A program made the position numbers and the translations under genes. The notes under the pieces are model-generated. The model searched no databases. It was not told where the DNA came from and was given only the letters and a program-made list of their open reading frames with translations. Source: CAYLHU01 sp964383715 (GTDB lineage: Bacteria; Patescibacteriota; Minisyncoccia; Minisyncoccales; CG1-02-41-26). Taken from it: 64,000 nucleotides of DNA. The first letter of the stretch is position 1; every line of letters begins with the position of its first letter. The DNA lies in assembly GCA_964383715.1 (NCBI GenBank), contig CAYLHU010000001.1, positions 74,725-138,724 of the forward strand, given 5' to 3'. Below are positions 52,306-59,999 of this stretch, in pieces.

Positions 52306-52590
52306 ATTTCTTCATCGCCTTCGGCGATTCAGTCAAATTCAAAGTGTAAAAGTCAAAATGAAAAAGAAAAAGTTAAAAATAATTAAATGAAATAATTTTT
52401 CATTTTTCATTTTTATTCGCAACGAGAGCTCCGCTCGTTCTGACTCACTCACTCTGCTCGTTCGTTTTGACTCACTCACTCTGCTCGTTCGTTTTTGACT
52501 CACTCACTCTACTCGTTCGTTTTTGACTCACTCACTCTACTCGTTCGTTTTTGACTCACTCGCCCTGCTCGTTCGTTTTTGATTTTTGTA
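52306..52590. repeat. 28-nt tandem repeat array before rpsN
   Basis: Five copies of TGACTCACTCACTCTGCTCG plus TTCGTTTT starting at 52441, 52468, 52496, 52524 and 52552 (period 27-28). The stretch before it is AT-rich with an AACGAGAGCTCCGCTCGTT palindrome. No gene. Confidence 0.85.
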
Positions 52591-53151
52591 TTATTCTACT
52601 TTAAGCGGAAACCCCATTAACTTCAATAGTTCAATGCTTTCTTCTTTATTTTTCGCCGTAGTCACTACTGTTATCTCCAATCCAAAAATCTTCTTCTCCT
52701 TTTCTATAACAACTTCAGGGAAAGGAGTATATTCTTTAATACCTATAGATAAATTCCCTTGACCATCAAAAGATTTTGGGGATATGCCTCTGAAGTCCCT
52801 CACTCTCGGTAAGACCACCCAAATAAATCTCTCCAAAAATTCATACATCCTTTTTCCTCGCAATGTAGTTTGTAGCCCAACGGGCATTCCCTCCCTTAAT
52901 TTAAAAACAGCAATTGATTTTTTTGCTTTTCTTAATCCGGGCTTCTGGCCTACAATTAGAGATAAAACATCGGAAATTTCCTCAACGGCTTTATTTTTCT
53001 CCTGCGAACTCTTCCCCATCAACTGCTTACCAAATCCACAATTAATCACTACCTTCGTTATCTTGGGAATAGCCATTTCATTTTTATAACCAAACTTTTT
53101 CCGCATTGCCGGTAAAACTTCTTTTTTATATTTTTCCGATAATCTAAGCAT
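52591..53151 (-). CDS. rplE: 50S ribosomal protein L5
   Basis: 5S rRNA-binding protein of the central protuberance. IPKITKVVINCGFGK, QKPGLRKAKKSIAVFKLREGMPVG in parts, and LPRVRDFRGISPKSFDGQGN are typical. Length 186 is normal. Confidence 0.97.
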   Translation of the reverse strand: MLRLSEKYKKEVLPAMRKKFGYKNEMAIPKITKVVINCGFGKQLMGKSSQEKNKAVEEISDVLSLIVGQKPGLRKAKKSIAVFKLREGMPVGLQTTLRGKRMYEFLERFIWVVLPRVRDFRGISPKSFDGQGNLSIGIKEYTPFPEVVIEKEKKIFGLEITVVTTAKNKEESIELLKLMGFPLKVE

Positions 53152-53371
53152 AATGTTCTTTAATTATCCCAATTTTTAATTATTCTAATTATTCTAATCA
53201 ATGTCTAATGCCTAATATCTAAGTTTAAATCCAAATGTCGAAATCCAAATGTCAAAAAATCTATTTTAAATTTTGTTTTGGATTTTAAATTTAAAAAAAT
53301 GTTTGGGATTCGGACATTGGGTATTGGGATTTCATTAGGAATTAGATAATTAGAAATTAGGTTAATTCTAT
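53152..53371. repeat. AT-rich inverted repeat between rplX and rplE
   Basis: Words such as TCTAATCAATGTCTAATGCC, AAATCCAAATGTC and the complement GACATTGGGTATTGGGATT form a long imperfect hairpin of the 2.7-kb family. No gene. Confidence 0.65.
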
Positions 53372-53704
53372 TCATATTTCTTCCCCGCATTTCTTGCAAA
53401 TCCTAACTTTTATTTTTTGTTTTTCGGAGAAAGAGTCCGTTTTTAATTTTTCTTTATAACCAATCTTGACCGGATTTTTACACTTCGGGCAAATAATCTT
53501 TAGGCAGGAAGCCGGCACAGGAGATGGGACCTCTATTATTTGCCCCTTTTGCCCCTCTTTTTTGGGTTTCTGGCTCTTTTTTTTAATATTCACTCCTTCA
53601 ACCAAAACCAACGATTCTTTTGGAAATCCTTTTAAAACTTTTCCCTTCTTCCCTTTATCTTTCCCTCTGATTATTAGAATTTGGTCTCCTTTATGTATCT
53701 TCAT
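53372..53704 (-). CDS. rplX: 50S ribosomal protein L24 with zinc-ribbon tail
   Basis: Early-assembly protein with a KOW motif (KIHKGDQILIIRGKDKGKKG). The C-terminal part has ICPKCKNP and RICKKCGEEI, a two-CxxC ribbon. I chose ATG 53704 (110 residues); the frame runs seven codons further into a repeat. Confidence 0.94.
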   Translation of the reverse strand: MKIHKGDQILIIRGKDKGKKGKVLKGFPKESLVLVEGVNIKKKSQKPKKEGQKGQIIEVPSPVPASCLKIICPKCKNPVKIGYKEKLKTDSFSEKQKIKVRICKKCGEEI

Positions 53705-53765
53705 CAAATTGATACAAATCTGCAAATCTAATGCTAATCTACAAATCTACAAATTTAGTATCGCG

Positions 53766-54134
53766 TTAAACAACATCTCTAGCTAAAGTAACAATTTTTT
53801 CAAATCCCCTTTCTCTAAGTTCTCTCGGGATAGGCCCTAAAATCCTATTCCCCTTAGGGGCTTTTTTATCATCTAAAATGCAACAGGCATTCTCACTAAA
53901 CTTAATATAAGAACCATCCTGTCGGCGAAAGGGTTGTTTTTGTCTGACGACCACGGCTTTAACAACAGCGTGGGTCTTAACATCCCTTCTTGGTTCGGCC
54001 TCTTTGACCGCTCCGACAAAAATGTCCCCAATACGGGCATAGTGCCTACGCGTTCCTCCCAAAATAGTAAAACATTGAACCATTTTTGCCCCGCTATTGT
54101 CTGCTACTTTAAGTTTTGTCCCCGGTTGAATCAT
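53766..54134 (-). CDS. rplN: 50S ribosomal protein L14
   Basis: Intersubunit-bridge protein. MIQPGTKLKVADNSGAKMVQ at the start and FEKIVTLARDVV at the end are diagnostic. Length 122 is exactly typical. Confidence 0.98.
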   Translation of the reverse strand: MIQPGTKLKVADNSGAKMVQCFTILGGTRRHYARIGDIFVGAVKEAEPRRDVKTHAVVKAVVVRQKQPFRRQDGSYIKFSENACCILDDKKAPKGNRILGPIPRELRERGFEKIVTLARDVV

Positions 54135-54242
54135 GTTCCTTTACCGCCTTCGGCGGTTCAGTCAAATTAAAAACTAAAAATGAAAAACTATAATCTCAAA
54201 TTTAAAAATTTGATTCCTTTTTTAGTTTTGATCTGTCGTTTT

Positions 54243-54494
54243 TCATTTTTCATTTTTCATTTCAATACCGCTAACTACCTTCCACCTCTTATCTCTACTC
54301 ATTGGTCGGCATTCTTCAATAGTTACCTTATCGTCAATTTCATACTTCTTCCCACCCGTATCAGCTTTATATTTTTTGAAAACCTTGTATCTTTTTTCAT
54401 ACTTTGGATGTTCTTTTATCCTCTCTACTTTAACCACAACTGTTTTCTCCATTTTATTTGAAACGATTGTTCCTTGTAATTTTTTCTTTGGCAT
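54243..54494 (-). CDS. rpsQ: 30S ribosomal protein S17
   Basis: Primary 16S rRNA-binding OB-fold protein. LQGTIVSNKMEKTVVVKVER and VTIEECRPMSRDKRWKVV are diagnostic. Length 83 is normal. The start is next to the shared leader AAACATCTTCTAATATG. Confidence 0.97.
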   Translation of the reverse strand: MPKKKLQGTIVSNKMEKTVVVKVERIKEHPKYEKRYKVFKKYKADTGGKKYEIDDKVTIEECRPMSRDKRWKVVSGIEMKNEK

Positions 54495-54909
54495 ATTAGA
54501 AGATGTTTCCGCCTAACCCAGCACTTATTTCTATAAAAGTATTACAAATGTTTTAACTTTATAAATTTGTTTTTCTGTACAAATAAGTGCTGGGTTGGGC
54601 GGATTACAGATTCTTATACCCAGCACTTATTTCTATAGAAACATTATAAATATTTTAACCTTATAAGTTTGTTTTTCTATATAAATAAGTGCTGGGTGAA
54701 GCTCTGGTCGCGAGGATTATTGCGGACTATCCCCATAATTCCTGACAAACCCTTTAAGATGATTTCTGTCTTGATAATATTTCTTAAATACAATTAAGAA
54801 TACTAACAGAATTATCTTATAAAAGCAATTTTATGAATAACCTTCCGGTGTTTTTTTATTTGAGAACTAACTAACCCCACGTTACATGCTACATGCTACA
54901 TGCTACATG
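54495..54909 (-). promoter_or_regulatory. rpsQ leader: two 80-nt hairpin elements, cassette remnant and heptamer array
   Basis: Inner element 54516-54595, connector GGCGGATTACAGATTCTTAT, outer element 54618-54697. From 54785 to 54862 the sequence matches, with substitutions, the region upstream of the Ala/Gly-rich gene at 49.67 kb joined directly to its terminator (ATAACCTTCCGGTGTTTTTTTA); the gene itself is missing. A TACATGC heptamer array (54880-54916) ends the region. Confidence 0.7.
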
Positions 54910-55107
54910 CTACATGTCCCCCGCCAAAACGGTCTTCATTCGAGCGATATCCTTTTTAAAACTTCTGACACCTTTTACATTTTTAATTTTCCCCTCCGTC
55001 AAATCAAACCTAAGACGGCGAAGTTTCTCTTGACTCTCAACCAAAATCCTTGAAAGTTCTTCTTTCTTCATCTTTTTGAAATCTTTAATTTTTTCCGTCT
55101 TTTGCAT
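54910..55107 (-). CDS. rpmC: 50S ribosomal protein L29
   Basis: Small helical protein at the tunnel exit. KMKKEELSRILVESQEKLRRL and VRSFKKDIARMKTVLAGDM fit the family. 65 residues. The 3' end runs into a heptamer array and the 5' side also borders one (55108-55153). Confidence 0.93.
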   Translation of the reverse strand: MQKTEKIKDFKKMKKEELSRILVESQEKLRRLRFDLTEGKIKNVKGVRSFKKDIARMKTVLAGDM

Positions 55108-55153
55108 ATTATATGTTACATGTTACATGCTACATGTTATATGTTACATGCCT

Positions 55154-55567
55154 CTACGCTTCACGTTTTACAAACTTTGTTTTAACCGCTAATTTATCCG
55201 CTCCTTTCCTAAGAGCTTCCTTGGCTATTTCTTCTTTCACTCCGTCAACTTCAAAAATAATCCTTCCCGGTTTAATAGGAAAAACATAATGGTCCACATT
55301 TCCTTTCCCTCCTCCCATAGGAACTTCCGCTCCCTTGGTCGTTATCGGCTTATAAGGAAAGATTCTAACCCAAAGTTCCCCTTTTTTCTTTAATGCCCTG
55401 TTAATTGCCACTCGGGCCGATTCAATTTGGGTCGCCTTAATCCAACGAGTCCCCAGGGATTTTAAGCCAAAACTGCCAAAATTAAGTTTGCTCCCCCTAA
55501 TAGAGACCCCCTTAGAACGGCCCTTTTGCCACTTCCGATATTTCATTTTTCTAGGTTGTAATAACAT
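55154..55567 (-). CDS. rplP: 50S ribosomal protein L16
   Basis: Binds near the A site and the central protuberance. MLLQPRKMKYRKWQKGRSKG, IESARVAINRALKKKGELWVR in part, and PMGGGKGNVDHYV are diagnostic. Length 137 is normal. Confidence 0.98.
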   Translation of the reverse strand: MLLQPRKMKYRKWQKGRSKGVSIRGSKLNFGSFGLKSLGTRWIKATQIESARVAINRALKKKGELWVRIFPYKPITTKGAEVPMGGGKGNVDHYVFPIKPGRIIFEVDGVKEEIAKEALRKGADKLAVKTKFVKREA

Positions 55568-55611
55568 AATCGCTTCGCTAAATTAAAAAACTAATTAGAT
55601 TTATTTTTTCT

Positions 55612-56277
55612 TTAATCATTTTCTCCCTTATACAACCAAACCTTCACTCCAATCAATCCGTAGGTGCAATGAGCCTCGGCAAAACCATAATCAATAATGG
55701 CTTTTATCCTTTGCCTTGGCAATTCACCTTTTTGCAACCACTCGGTGCGATGAATCGATACTCCATTTAATCTGCCCGCAACTTCCACTCGGGCTCCCTT
55801 TATTTCTCTGACCACCATAATTTTATCTAAAGCCATTTTTAGGACTCGGCGATAAGGCATTCTCTTTTCTATCTGAAAAACTATCCATTGAGCATCTAAA
55901 GAAGCCGACGCCCAAACATTTTTAACCGCCAATATTTCTATTTTAATATTATTCTTGGGTTTTTCTTCTATATCTTCTTCCCCTTTGCCTCCCCAAATAA
56001 ATTCTTTTATCTGCCCTTTTAATTTCTCAACCCCTTCTCCTCCTCTCCCAATAATTAAAGCCGGTCTTGATGTTTTAATAATTATCTTCAAAGAAACTCT
56101 CTCTCTTTCAATTTCAATAGAGTCAGTAATTCCTTTTGGTAATTTATCCTTTAAAAATTTCCTTATCTTAAAATCTTCTTCCAAATACTTGGCAAAACTT
56201 TTTTCATAAAAACCTCGGGATAACCAATCCTTTGTTTCTGCTATTCTTAATATTTTTGGGTGGGTTTTATGACTCAT
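55612..56277 (-). CDS. rpsC: 30S ribosomal protein S3
   Basis: mRNA-entry protein with KH domain. RPALIIGRGGEGVEKLKGQI is the KH GxxG loop. GVSIHRTEWLQKGELPRQ and YGFAEAHCTYGLIGVKVWL mark the C-terminal domain. Length 221. The start follows the shared leader (AAACATCTTCTAACATG). Confidence 0.97.
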   Translation of the reverse strand: MSHKTHPKILRIAETKDWLSRGFYEKSFAKYLEEDFKIRKFLKDKLPKGITDSIEIERERVSLKIIIKTSRPALIIGRGGEGVEKLKGQIKEFIWGGKGEEDIEEKPKNNIKIEILAVKNVWASASLDAQWIVFQIEKRMPYRRVLKMALDKIMVVREIKGARVEVAGRLNGVSIHRTEWLQKGELPRQRIKAIIDYGFAEAHCTYGLIGVKVWLYKGEND

Positions 56278-56403
56278 GTTAGAAGATGTTTCCGCCTAAC
56301 CCAGCACTTATTTCTATAAAAGTATTACAAATGTTTTAACTTTATAAATTTGTTTTTCTGTACAAATAAGTGCTGGGTAAAGGTTTGGTTACTGTCAAAC
56401 TCT
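56278..56403 (-). promoter_or_regulatory. rpsC leader with one 80-nt hairpin element
   Basis: Element at 56299-56378 with the same centre orientation as before rpsK and rplO. The outer flank is AAAGGTTTGGTTACT, as in the rpsD leader. No second element. Confidence 0.72.
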
Positions 56404-56913
56404 TTAAAACGACTTTCTTCTAAAAACTTTTTGAACTTTTCCTCCCGCCTTTTTCAATTGCGATTTTGAAGATTTCGCTTTCTGTTTTTTAAACTTAGAG
56501 GACTTTATCTTCTTCGCTTCCTCATTTGATTCTATTTTATCCATTTTTTGTCCAGTGATTTCTTTTTCAACTTTTCTGTCCTTTTCTCCCTCTAAAATTA
56601 AAGTAATATGAGAGGTCTTCTTTTGAATATTCCCTGTCCTTCCCTTTGAACGCGCTCTCCACCTTTTAAGTTTCGGCCCTTCATCAACGGCAACTTTGAC
56701 AATCCGAAGAGTTTTTTCTTCCAGTTGAAGATTATTTTTAGCATTTGCTATGGCCTGATTTAAAAGATTCTTAAAAGACCCGGCTGCTTTTTTAATGCTA
56801 AAATCCAAAAGGTTTTGGACTTTTTGAATACTTTTCCCTCTAATTAAGTCAGCGACTAAACGGACTTTTCGAGGAGCTATTCTTAAATATCTAAGTCGGG
56901 CTTTTACCTGCAT
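56404..56913 (-). CDS. rplV: 50S ribosomal protein L22 with basic C-terminal extension
   Basis: Tunnel-lining protein. LRIAPRKVRLVADLIRGKSI and the beta-hairpin part WRARSKGRTGNIQKKTSHI are typical. About 55 extra C-terminal residues rich in K and S (KKIKSSKFKKQKAKSSKSQ) extend it to 169 instead of about 110. It starts 4 nt after rpsS. Confidence 0.96.
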   Translation of the reverse strand: MQVKARLRYLRIAPRKVRLVADLIRGKSIQKVQNLLDFSIKKAAGSFKNLLNQAIANAKNNLQLEEKTLRIVKVAVDEGPKLKRWRARSKGRTGNIQKKTSHITLILEGEKDRKVEKEITGQKMDKIESNEEAKKIKSSKFKKQKAKSSKSQLKKAGGKVQKVFRRKSF

Positions 56914-56917
56914 ATAT

Positions 56918-57232
56918 TTATTTCTTTATTTTTTCGGATGGAACTTCTTTCTTCTTGGACTCTAATTCTTTTTGTATTTTCCCGCCATGCCTGATAAATT
57001 TTGTTGTTGGGGAAAACTCCCCTAATTTATGGCCAACCATTTCTTCGTCGACATAAACTGAAATATGTTCCTTCCCATTATGCACTCCAAAAGTAAAACC
57101 AACCATCTCTGGAACAATAGTGGCCGCTCTATCCCATGTTTTAATAATTGTTTTGTCGTCCTTTCTCAACAAAGATATTTTTTTCAATAATTTCTCGTTG
57201 ATATAAGGTCCTTTTTTTAAACTTCTTGACAT
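56918..57232 (-). CDS. rpsS: 30S ribosomal protein S19
   Basis: Head protein. MSRSLKKGPYINEKLLKKI is the family start and fixes ATG 57232 (104 residues). The frame upstream translates the leader as MLGSAETSSN, identical to that before frr. VGHKLGEFSPTTKFIRHGGK is the C-terminal signature. Confidence 0.97.
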   Translation of the reverse strand: MSRSLKKGPYINEKLLKKISLLRKDDKTIIKTWDRAATIVPEMVGFTFGVHNGKEHISVYVDEEMVGHKLGEFSPTTKFIRHGGKIQKELESKKKEVPSEKIKK

Positions 57233-57391
57233 ATTAGAAGATGTTTCCGCCGAACCCAGCACTTATTTGTACAGAAAAACAAATTTATAAAGTTAAAACA
57301 TTTGTAATACTTTTATAGAAATAAGTGCTGGGTAAAGGTTTGGTAACCAATCGCACTTCGCCTTACAGCTTGTATTCTTGGGCCAAGCCCT
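57233..57391 (-). promoter_or_regulatory. rpsS leader with one 80-nt hairpin element (inverted centre)
   Basis: Element 57254-57333; its centre is the reverse complement of the one before rpsC only 1 kb away, while the flanks (TTAGAAGATGTTTCCGCC and AAAGGTTTGGT) keep the same orientation. Confidence 0.72.
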
Positions 57392-58168
57392 TTATTTTCT
57401 TTTCTTTCTTCTCTCAATTATTAATTTGCTTGTCCATTTTTTCTTTTTTCTTGTTTTTACTCCCAATGCTGGCTTCCCCCAAGGGGTTTTAGGATATTTC
57501 ATACCAATTGGAGCCTTTCCTTCTCCTCCACCATGAGGATGATCAACCGGGTTCATTGCCGAACCTCGAACCGTCGGTCTTATTCCCTTCCAACGCGACC
57601 TCCCGGCTTTACCAAGTTTCTCAAATCTATGTTGAGGATTGGAGAGTTCTCCGATAGAAGCAAAACATTTATTGGAGATTCTTCTCAATTCAGTAGAGGG
57701 CAATCTAAGATTGGTATATTTTTCATCTTGAGCCATAATTTGGCAACGGTTGCCCGCCGAACGAGCGATTTTCCCTCCCCGGTCTGGTTCTAATTCTATA
57801 TTGTAAATCAAAGTTCCAACTGGGATATTCCCAAGTATCATTCGATTGCCCGGAGAAAGTGGCGTCTTTTCATCATAAACAATCTCATCGCCAACTTTCA
57901 GATTTTGAGGACAGAGAATATAGGACTTCCTTCCATCATCAAAAATAATCAAAGCAATATAACAAGTCCTATTTGGGTCATACTCTATCGCCTCCACCTT
58001 GGCTTTAAATGGTATATCTTTTTGGCTAAACTCAATAATCCGATAACGCCTTTTAGCCCCACCGCCTTTGTGACGAACCGTAATTCGCCCACTTTTCCCC
58101 CGACCGCCGGTCTTTCTCAAACTTCTGGTTAAGGACTTTTCCGGTTTTTTCTTAGTTAAAATTTTCAT
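57392..58168 (-). CDS. rplB: 50S ribosomal protein L2
   Basis: Peptidyl-transferase-region protein. GRITVRHKGGGAKRRYRII, RIPVGT-like NIPVGTLIYNIELEPDRGG in part, and VRGSAMNPVDHPHGGGEG with the conserved histidine are diagnostic. At 258 residues it is about 15 shorter than usual because the N-terminal tail (normally KxxxPTSPGRR) is cut back. Confidence 0.97.
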   Translation of the reverse strand: MKILTKKKPEKSLTRSLRKTGGRGKSGRITVRHKGGGAKRRYRIIEFSQKDIPFKAKVEAIEYDPNRTCYIALIIFDDGRKSYILCPQNLKVGDEIVYDEKTPLSPGNRMILGNIPVGTLIYNIELEPDRGGKIARSAGNRCQIMAQDEKYTNLRLPSTELRRISNKCFASIGELSNPQHRFEKLGKAGRSRWKGIRPTVRGSAMNPVDHPHGGGEGKAPIGMKYPKTPWGKPALGVKTRKKKKWTSKLIIERRKKRK

Positions 58169-58514
58169 AAAATATCTAACATCTAATTATTTTAATCGTC
58201 TAATCAATGTTCAATGACTAATTTTCTTATTTAAACCCAAATGTTGAAAATTTTTCAAGTTTCGTTTTAGAATTCGGGTTTTGATCATTATGATTTGTTT
58301 AGGGCTTGATTGCGATGAGGGCAAAGCCCTCATCTTGACTCGCTTGCCCGAGCAACAGCGAAGAGTAGAAAAGATTTTTGAAAAATCTTTGATTTGCTTT
58401 GCAAAAACTCGTTAGAAATTAGGATTTAGGATTTGTTTGCTGTTTGTTATTTGGGATTTCAATTGGAACTTGCTCCGATAACTGTGGGAGCAATACCGAC
58501 AGCGAGACGATTCT
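58169..58514. repeat. gene-free block between rplB and rplW
   Basis: An AT-rich TCTAATCAATGTTCAATG inverted repeat is followed by GATGAGGGC-AAA-GCCCTCATC (58315-58335), GACTCGCTTGCCCGAGC and AAAGATTTTTGAAAAATCTTT, in the same module order as at 9908-10010. A CTCCGATAACTGTGGGAGC phrase is at 58474. No gene. Confidence 0.75.
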
Positions 58515-58985
58515 TTATCGTGGCATTATTTCAATCTCCTGCCCCTTTTTAATTGTTACTATCGCTTTTTTGTATCCTTTTTGCCAACCAGTCGTCTTAC
58601 CTAATCTTTTTTTCCTTCTCGGGACAACACTTGTTCTAACTTTTAAAACATTTACCCCATAAACCGATTCTATTGATTTTTTAATTTCTGTTTTATTCGC
58701 TTGGGGATAAACCTTAAAAACATACTGGTCTATTTTATAAAGCTGGGTCGATTTCTCGGCAATATGGGGAGACGCTAAAATCAAGTGGGCATCTTTAAAC
58801 CCCTTTCCCCCCGTTCTCTTGGGCTCTACTCCCGACTTAGGTGTTTTATCTTGTTTACTCCTCGGCTCCTTTTCTTTTTTGACCGCTTTTTCTTTTCCCT
58901 TATTCTCTTTCTTTTCTTTCTTTTCTATCCCCTTTTCCCCCGCTTTTTTTATTTTTTTCTTTTTTAAAAAATTTAATATCGCCAT
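58515..58985 (-). CDS. rplW: 50S ribosomal protein L23 with long charged N-terminal extension
   Basis: The last 95 residues are a normal L23 (LASPHIAEKSTQLYKIDQYVF in part, and KRLGKTTGWQKGYKKAIVTI). About 60 lysine- and glutamate-rich residues (GEKGIEKKEKKENKGKEK) precede it. ATG 58985 is used; another ATG lies two codons upstream. L23 sits at the tunnel exit, where an extension could touch nascent chains or targeting factors. Confidence 0.94.
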   Translation of the reverse strand: MAILNFLKKKKIKKAGEKGIEKKEKKENKGKEKAVKKEKEPRSKQDKTPKSGVEPKRTGGKGFKDAHLILASPHIAEKSTQLYKIDQYVFKVYPQANKTEIKKSIESVYGVNVLKVRTSVVPRRKKRLGKTTGWQKGYKKAIVTIKKGQEIEIMPR

Positions 58986-59042
58986 AAGCACTTCGTTAAA
59001 TTAAAAATTAAAAATTAAAAATTAAAAAATGTAATTAAAATT

Positions 59043-59753
59043 TTAAATTTTAGATTGTGATTTTTTTCCGATTTCATCGAGAATCTTCGACAAAGTCGGG
59101 ACATTTTTAGTTTTAAGTTTTTCATTTTTTACAAACATTTCTTTTATTTTCCCTACTACTTCTTTTGTCATTAATAAATATTGAAAACGCATCAAGTCCA
59201 AAACATTCAACTCCCTAAACTCAATTACTTTAACTTTGGGGATATTTCTGACAGCTAAAACCATTTTTTTATCATAATCGGACAAAGCTATTAAGGTGCT
59301 TTTATTCCAACAGGGAAGTTTTTTCAAAACTTCAAAAATTTCTTTTGTTTTCCCCTGCTTTACGCCCAAGCCATCTAATAAAATCAAAGAACCCTTCGCC
59401 ACCTTTGCTGAAAGAACCATAAGTAAGGCCTTCCTTCTCATCTTTTTGGGAATTTCTCTCTTAAAGACCTTCTCGTTTTTAGGACCGAAAGTTACTCCCC
59501 CTCCTTTCCAAATAGGAGAACGAGTAGAACCATGTCTTGCCCGACCGGTTCCTTTTTGTCGCCAGGGCTTCTTCCCTCCTCCGCTAACATCGCCTCTATC
59601 CTTAGTGTGAGCCGTCCCCTGCCTTTGGTTAGCCATTTGGGAAACCATAACCTGATGAACCAAATCGCCGTTCAAATCAATTTGAAAAACTTCCTTAGGT
59701 AATCTTGCTTGACCGATTTCCTTGCCTTCTTGATTGTAAGTATTGACAAACAT
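59043..59753 (-). CDS. rplD: 50S ribosomal protein L4
   Basis: Tunnel-wall protein. RQGTAHTKDRGDVSGGGKKPW and RQKGTGRARHGSTRSPIWKGG, each partly, are the basic loop signature. Length 236 is slightly long, with a C-terminal KKSQSKI tail. Its start codon lies inside the divergent promoter of the 58-residue gene, and 446 nt separate it from rplC. Confidence 0.96.
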   Translation of the reverse strand: MFVNTYNQEGKEIGQARLPKEVFQIDLNGDLVHQVMVSQMANQRQGTAHTKDRGDVSGGGKKPWRQKGTGRARHGSTRSPIWKGGGVTFGPKNEKVFKREIPKKMRRKALLMVLSAKVAKGSLILLDGLGVKQGKTKEIFEVLKKLPCWNKSTLIALSDYDKKMVLAVRNIPKVKVIEFRELNVLDLMRFQYLLMTKEVVGKIKEMFVKNEKLKTKNVPTLSKILDEIGKKSQSKI

Positions 59754-59771
59754 AAGTTAATTTGGTATAAT
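59743..59771 (+). promoter_or_regulatory. perfect consensus promoter for the 58-residue membrane-protein gene
   Basis: TTGACA, 17 nt, TATAAT on the plus strand, overlapping the rplD start codon (59751-59753). Confidence 0.9.
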
Positions 59772-59822
59772 GTAGTTGTATTTTAATAGGTCTTTAATAA
59801 TCATTTAATAAGGAGAGAAAAA

Positions 59823-59999
59823 ATGAAACAAGAAAGGTTTTTATTTGGAAAGGTTATCGCTTTGATGCTCTGTGTTGTGGGAACGATAAGAGGAATAATT
59901 TCCTTCTTTCTATCACCCTCCCCGACCCCCATTCAGATGGGTATGATGCTGATTTTGGCAGGGATTGCGGTATTCCAATTCATTGATCACTTTGACTAA
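59823..59999 (+). CDS. 58-residue small membrane protein
   Basis: ORF with a strong Shine-Dalgarno sequence (AAGGAG, 8 nt before ATG) 52 nt downstream of a perfect consensus promoter. It encodes two hydrophobic segments, VIALMLCVVGTIRGIISFF and MGMMLILAGIAVFQFI, joined by a proline-rich turn (SPSPTPIQ). No family recognised. It sits on the plus strand between rplC and rplD. Promoter strength and ribosome site suggest high expression. Confidence 0.82.
   Translation: MKQERFLFGKVIALMLCVVGTIRGIISFFLSPSPTPIQMGMMLILAGIAVFQFIDHFD

Noticed and set aside
27989..57262. MLGSAETSSN as a conserved leader peptide before frr and rpsS
   Set aside because: It results from identical leader DNA being in frame. 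In rpsK, rplO and others the same DNA does not give an open frame to the gene, so translation of it is not conserved.
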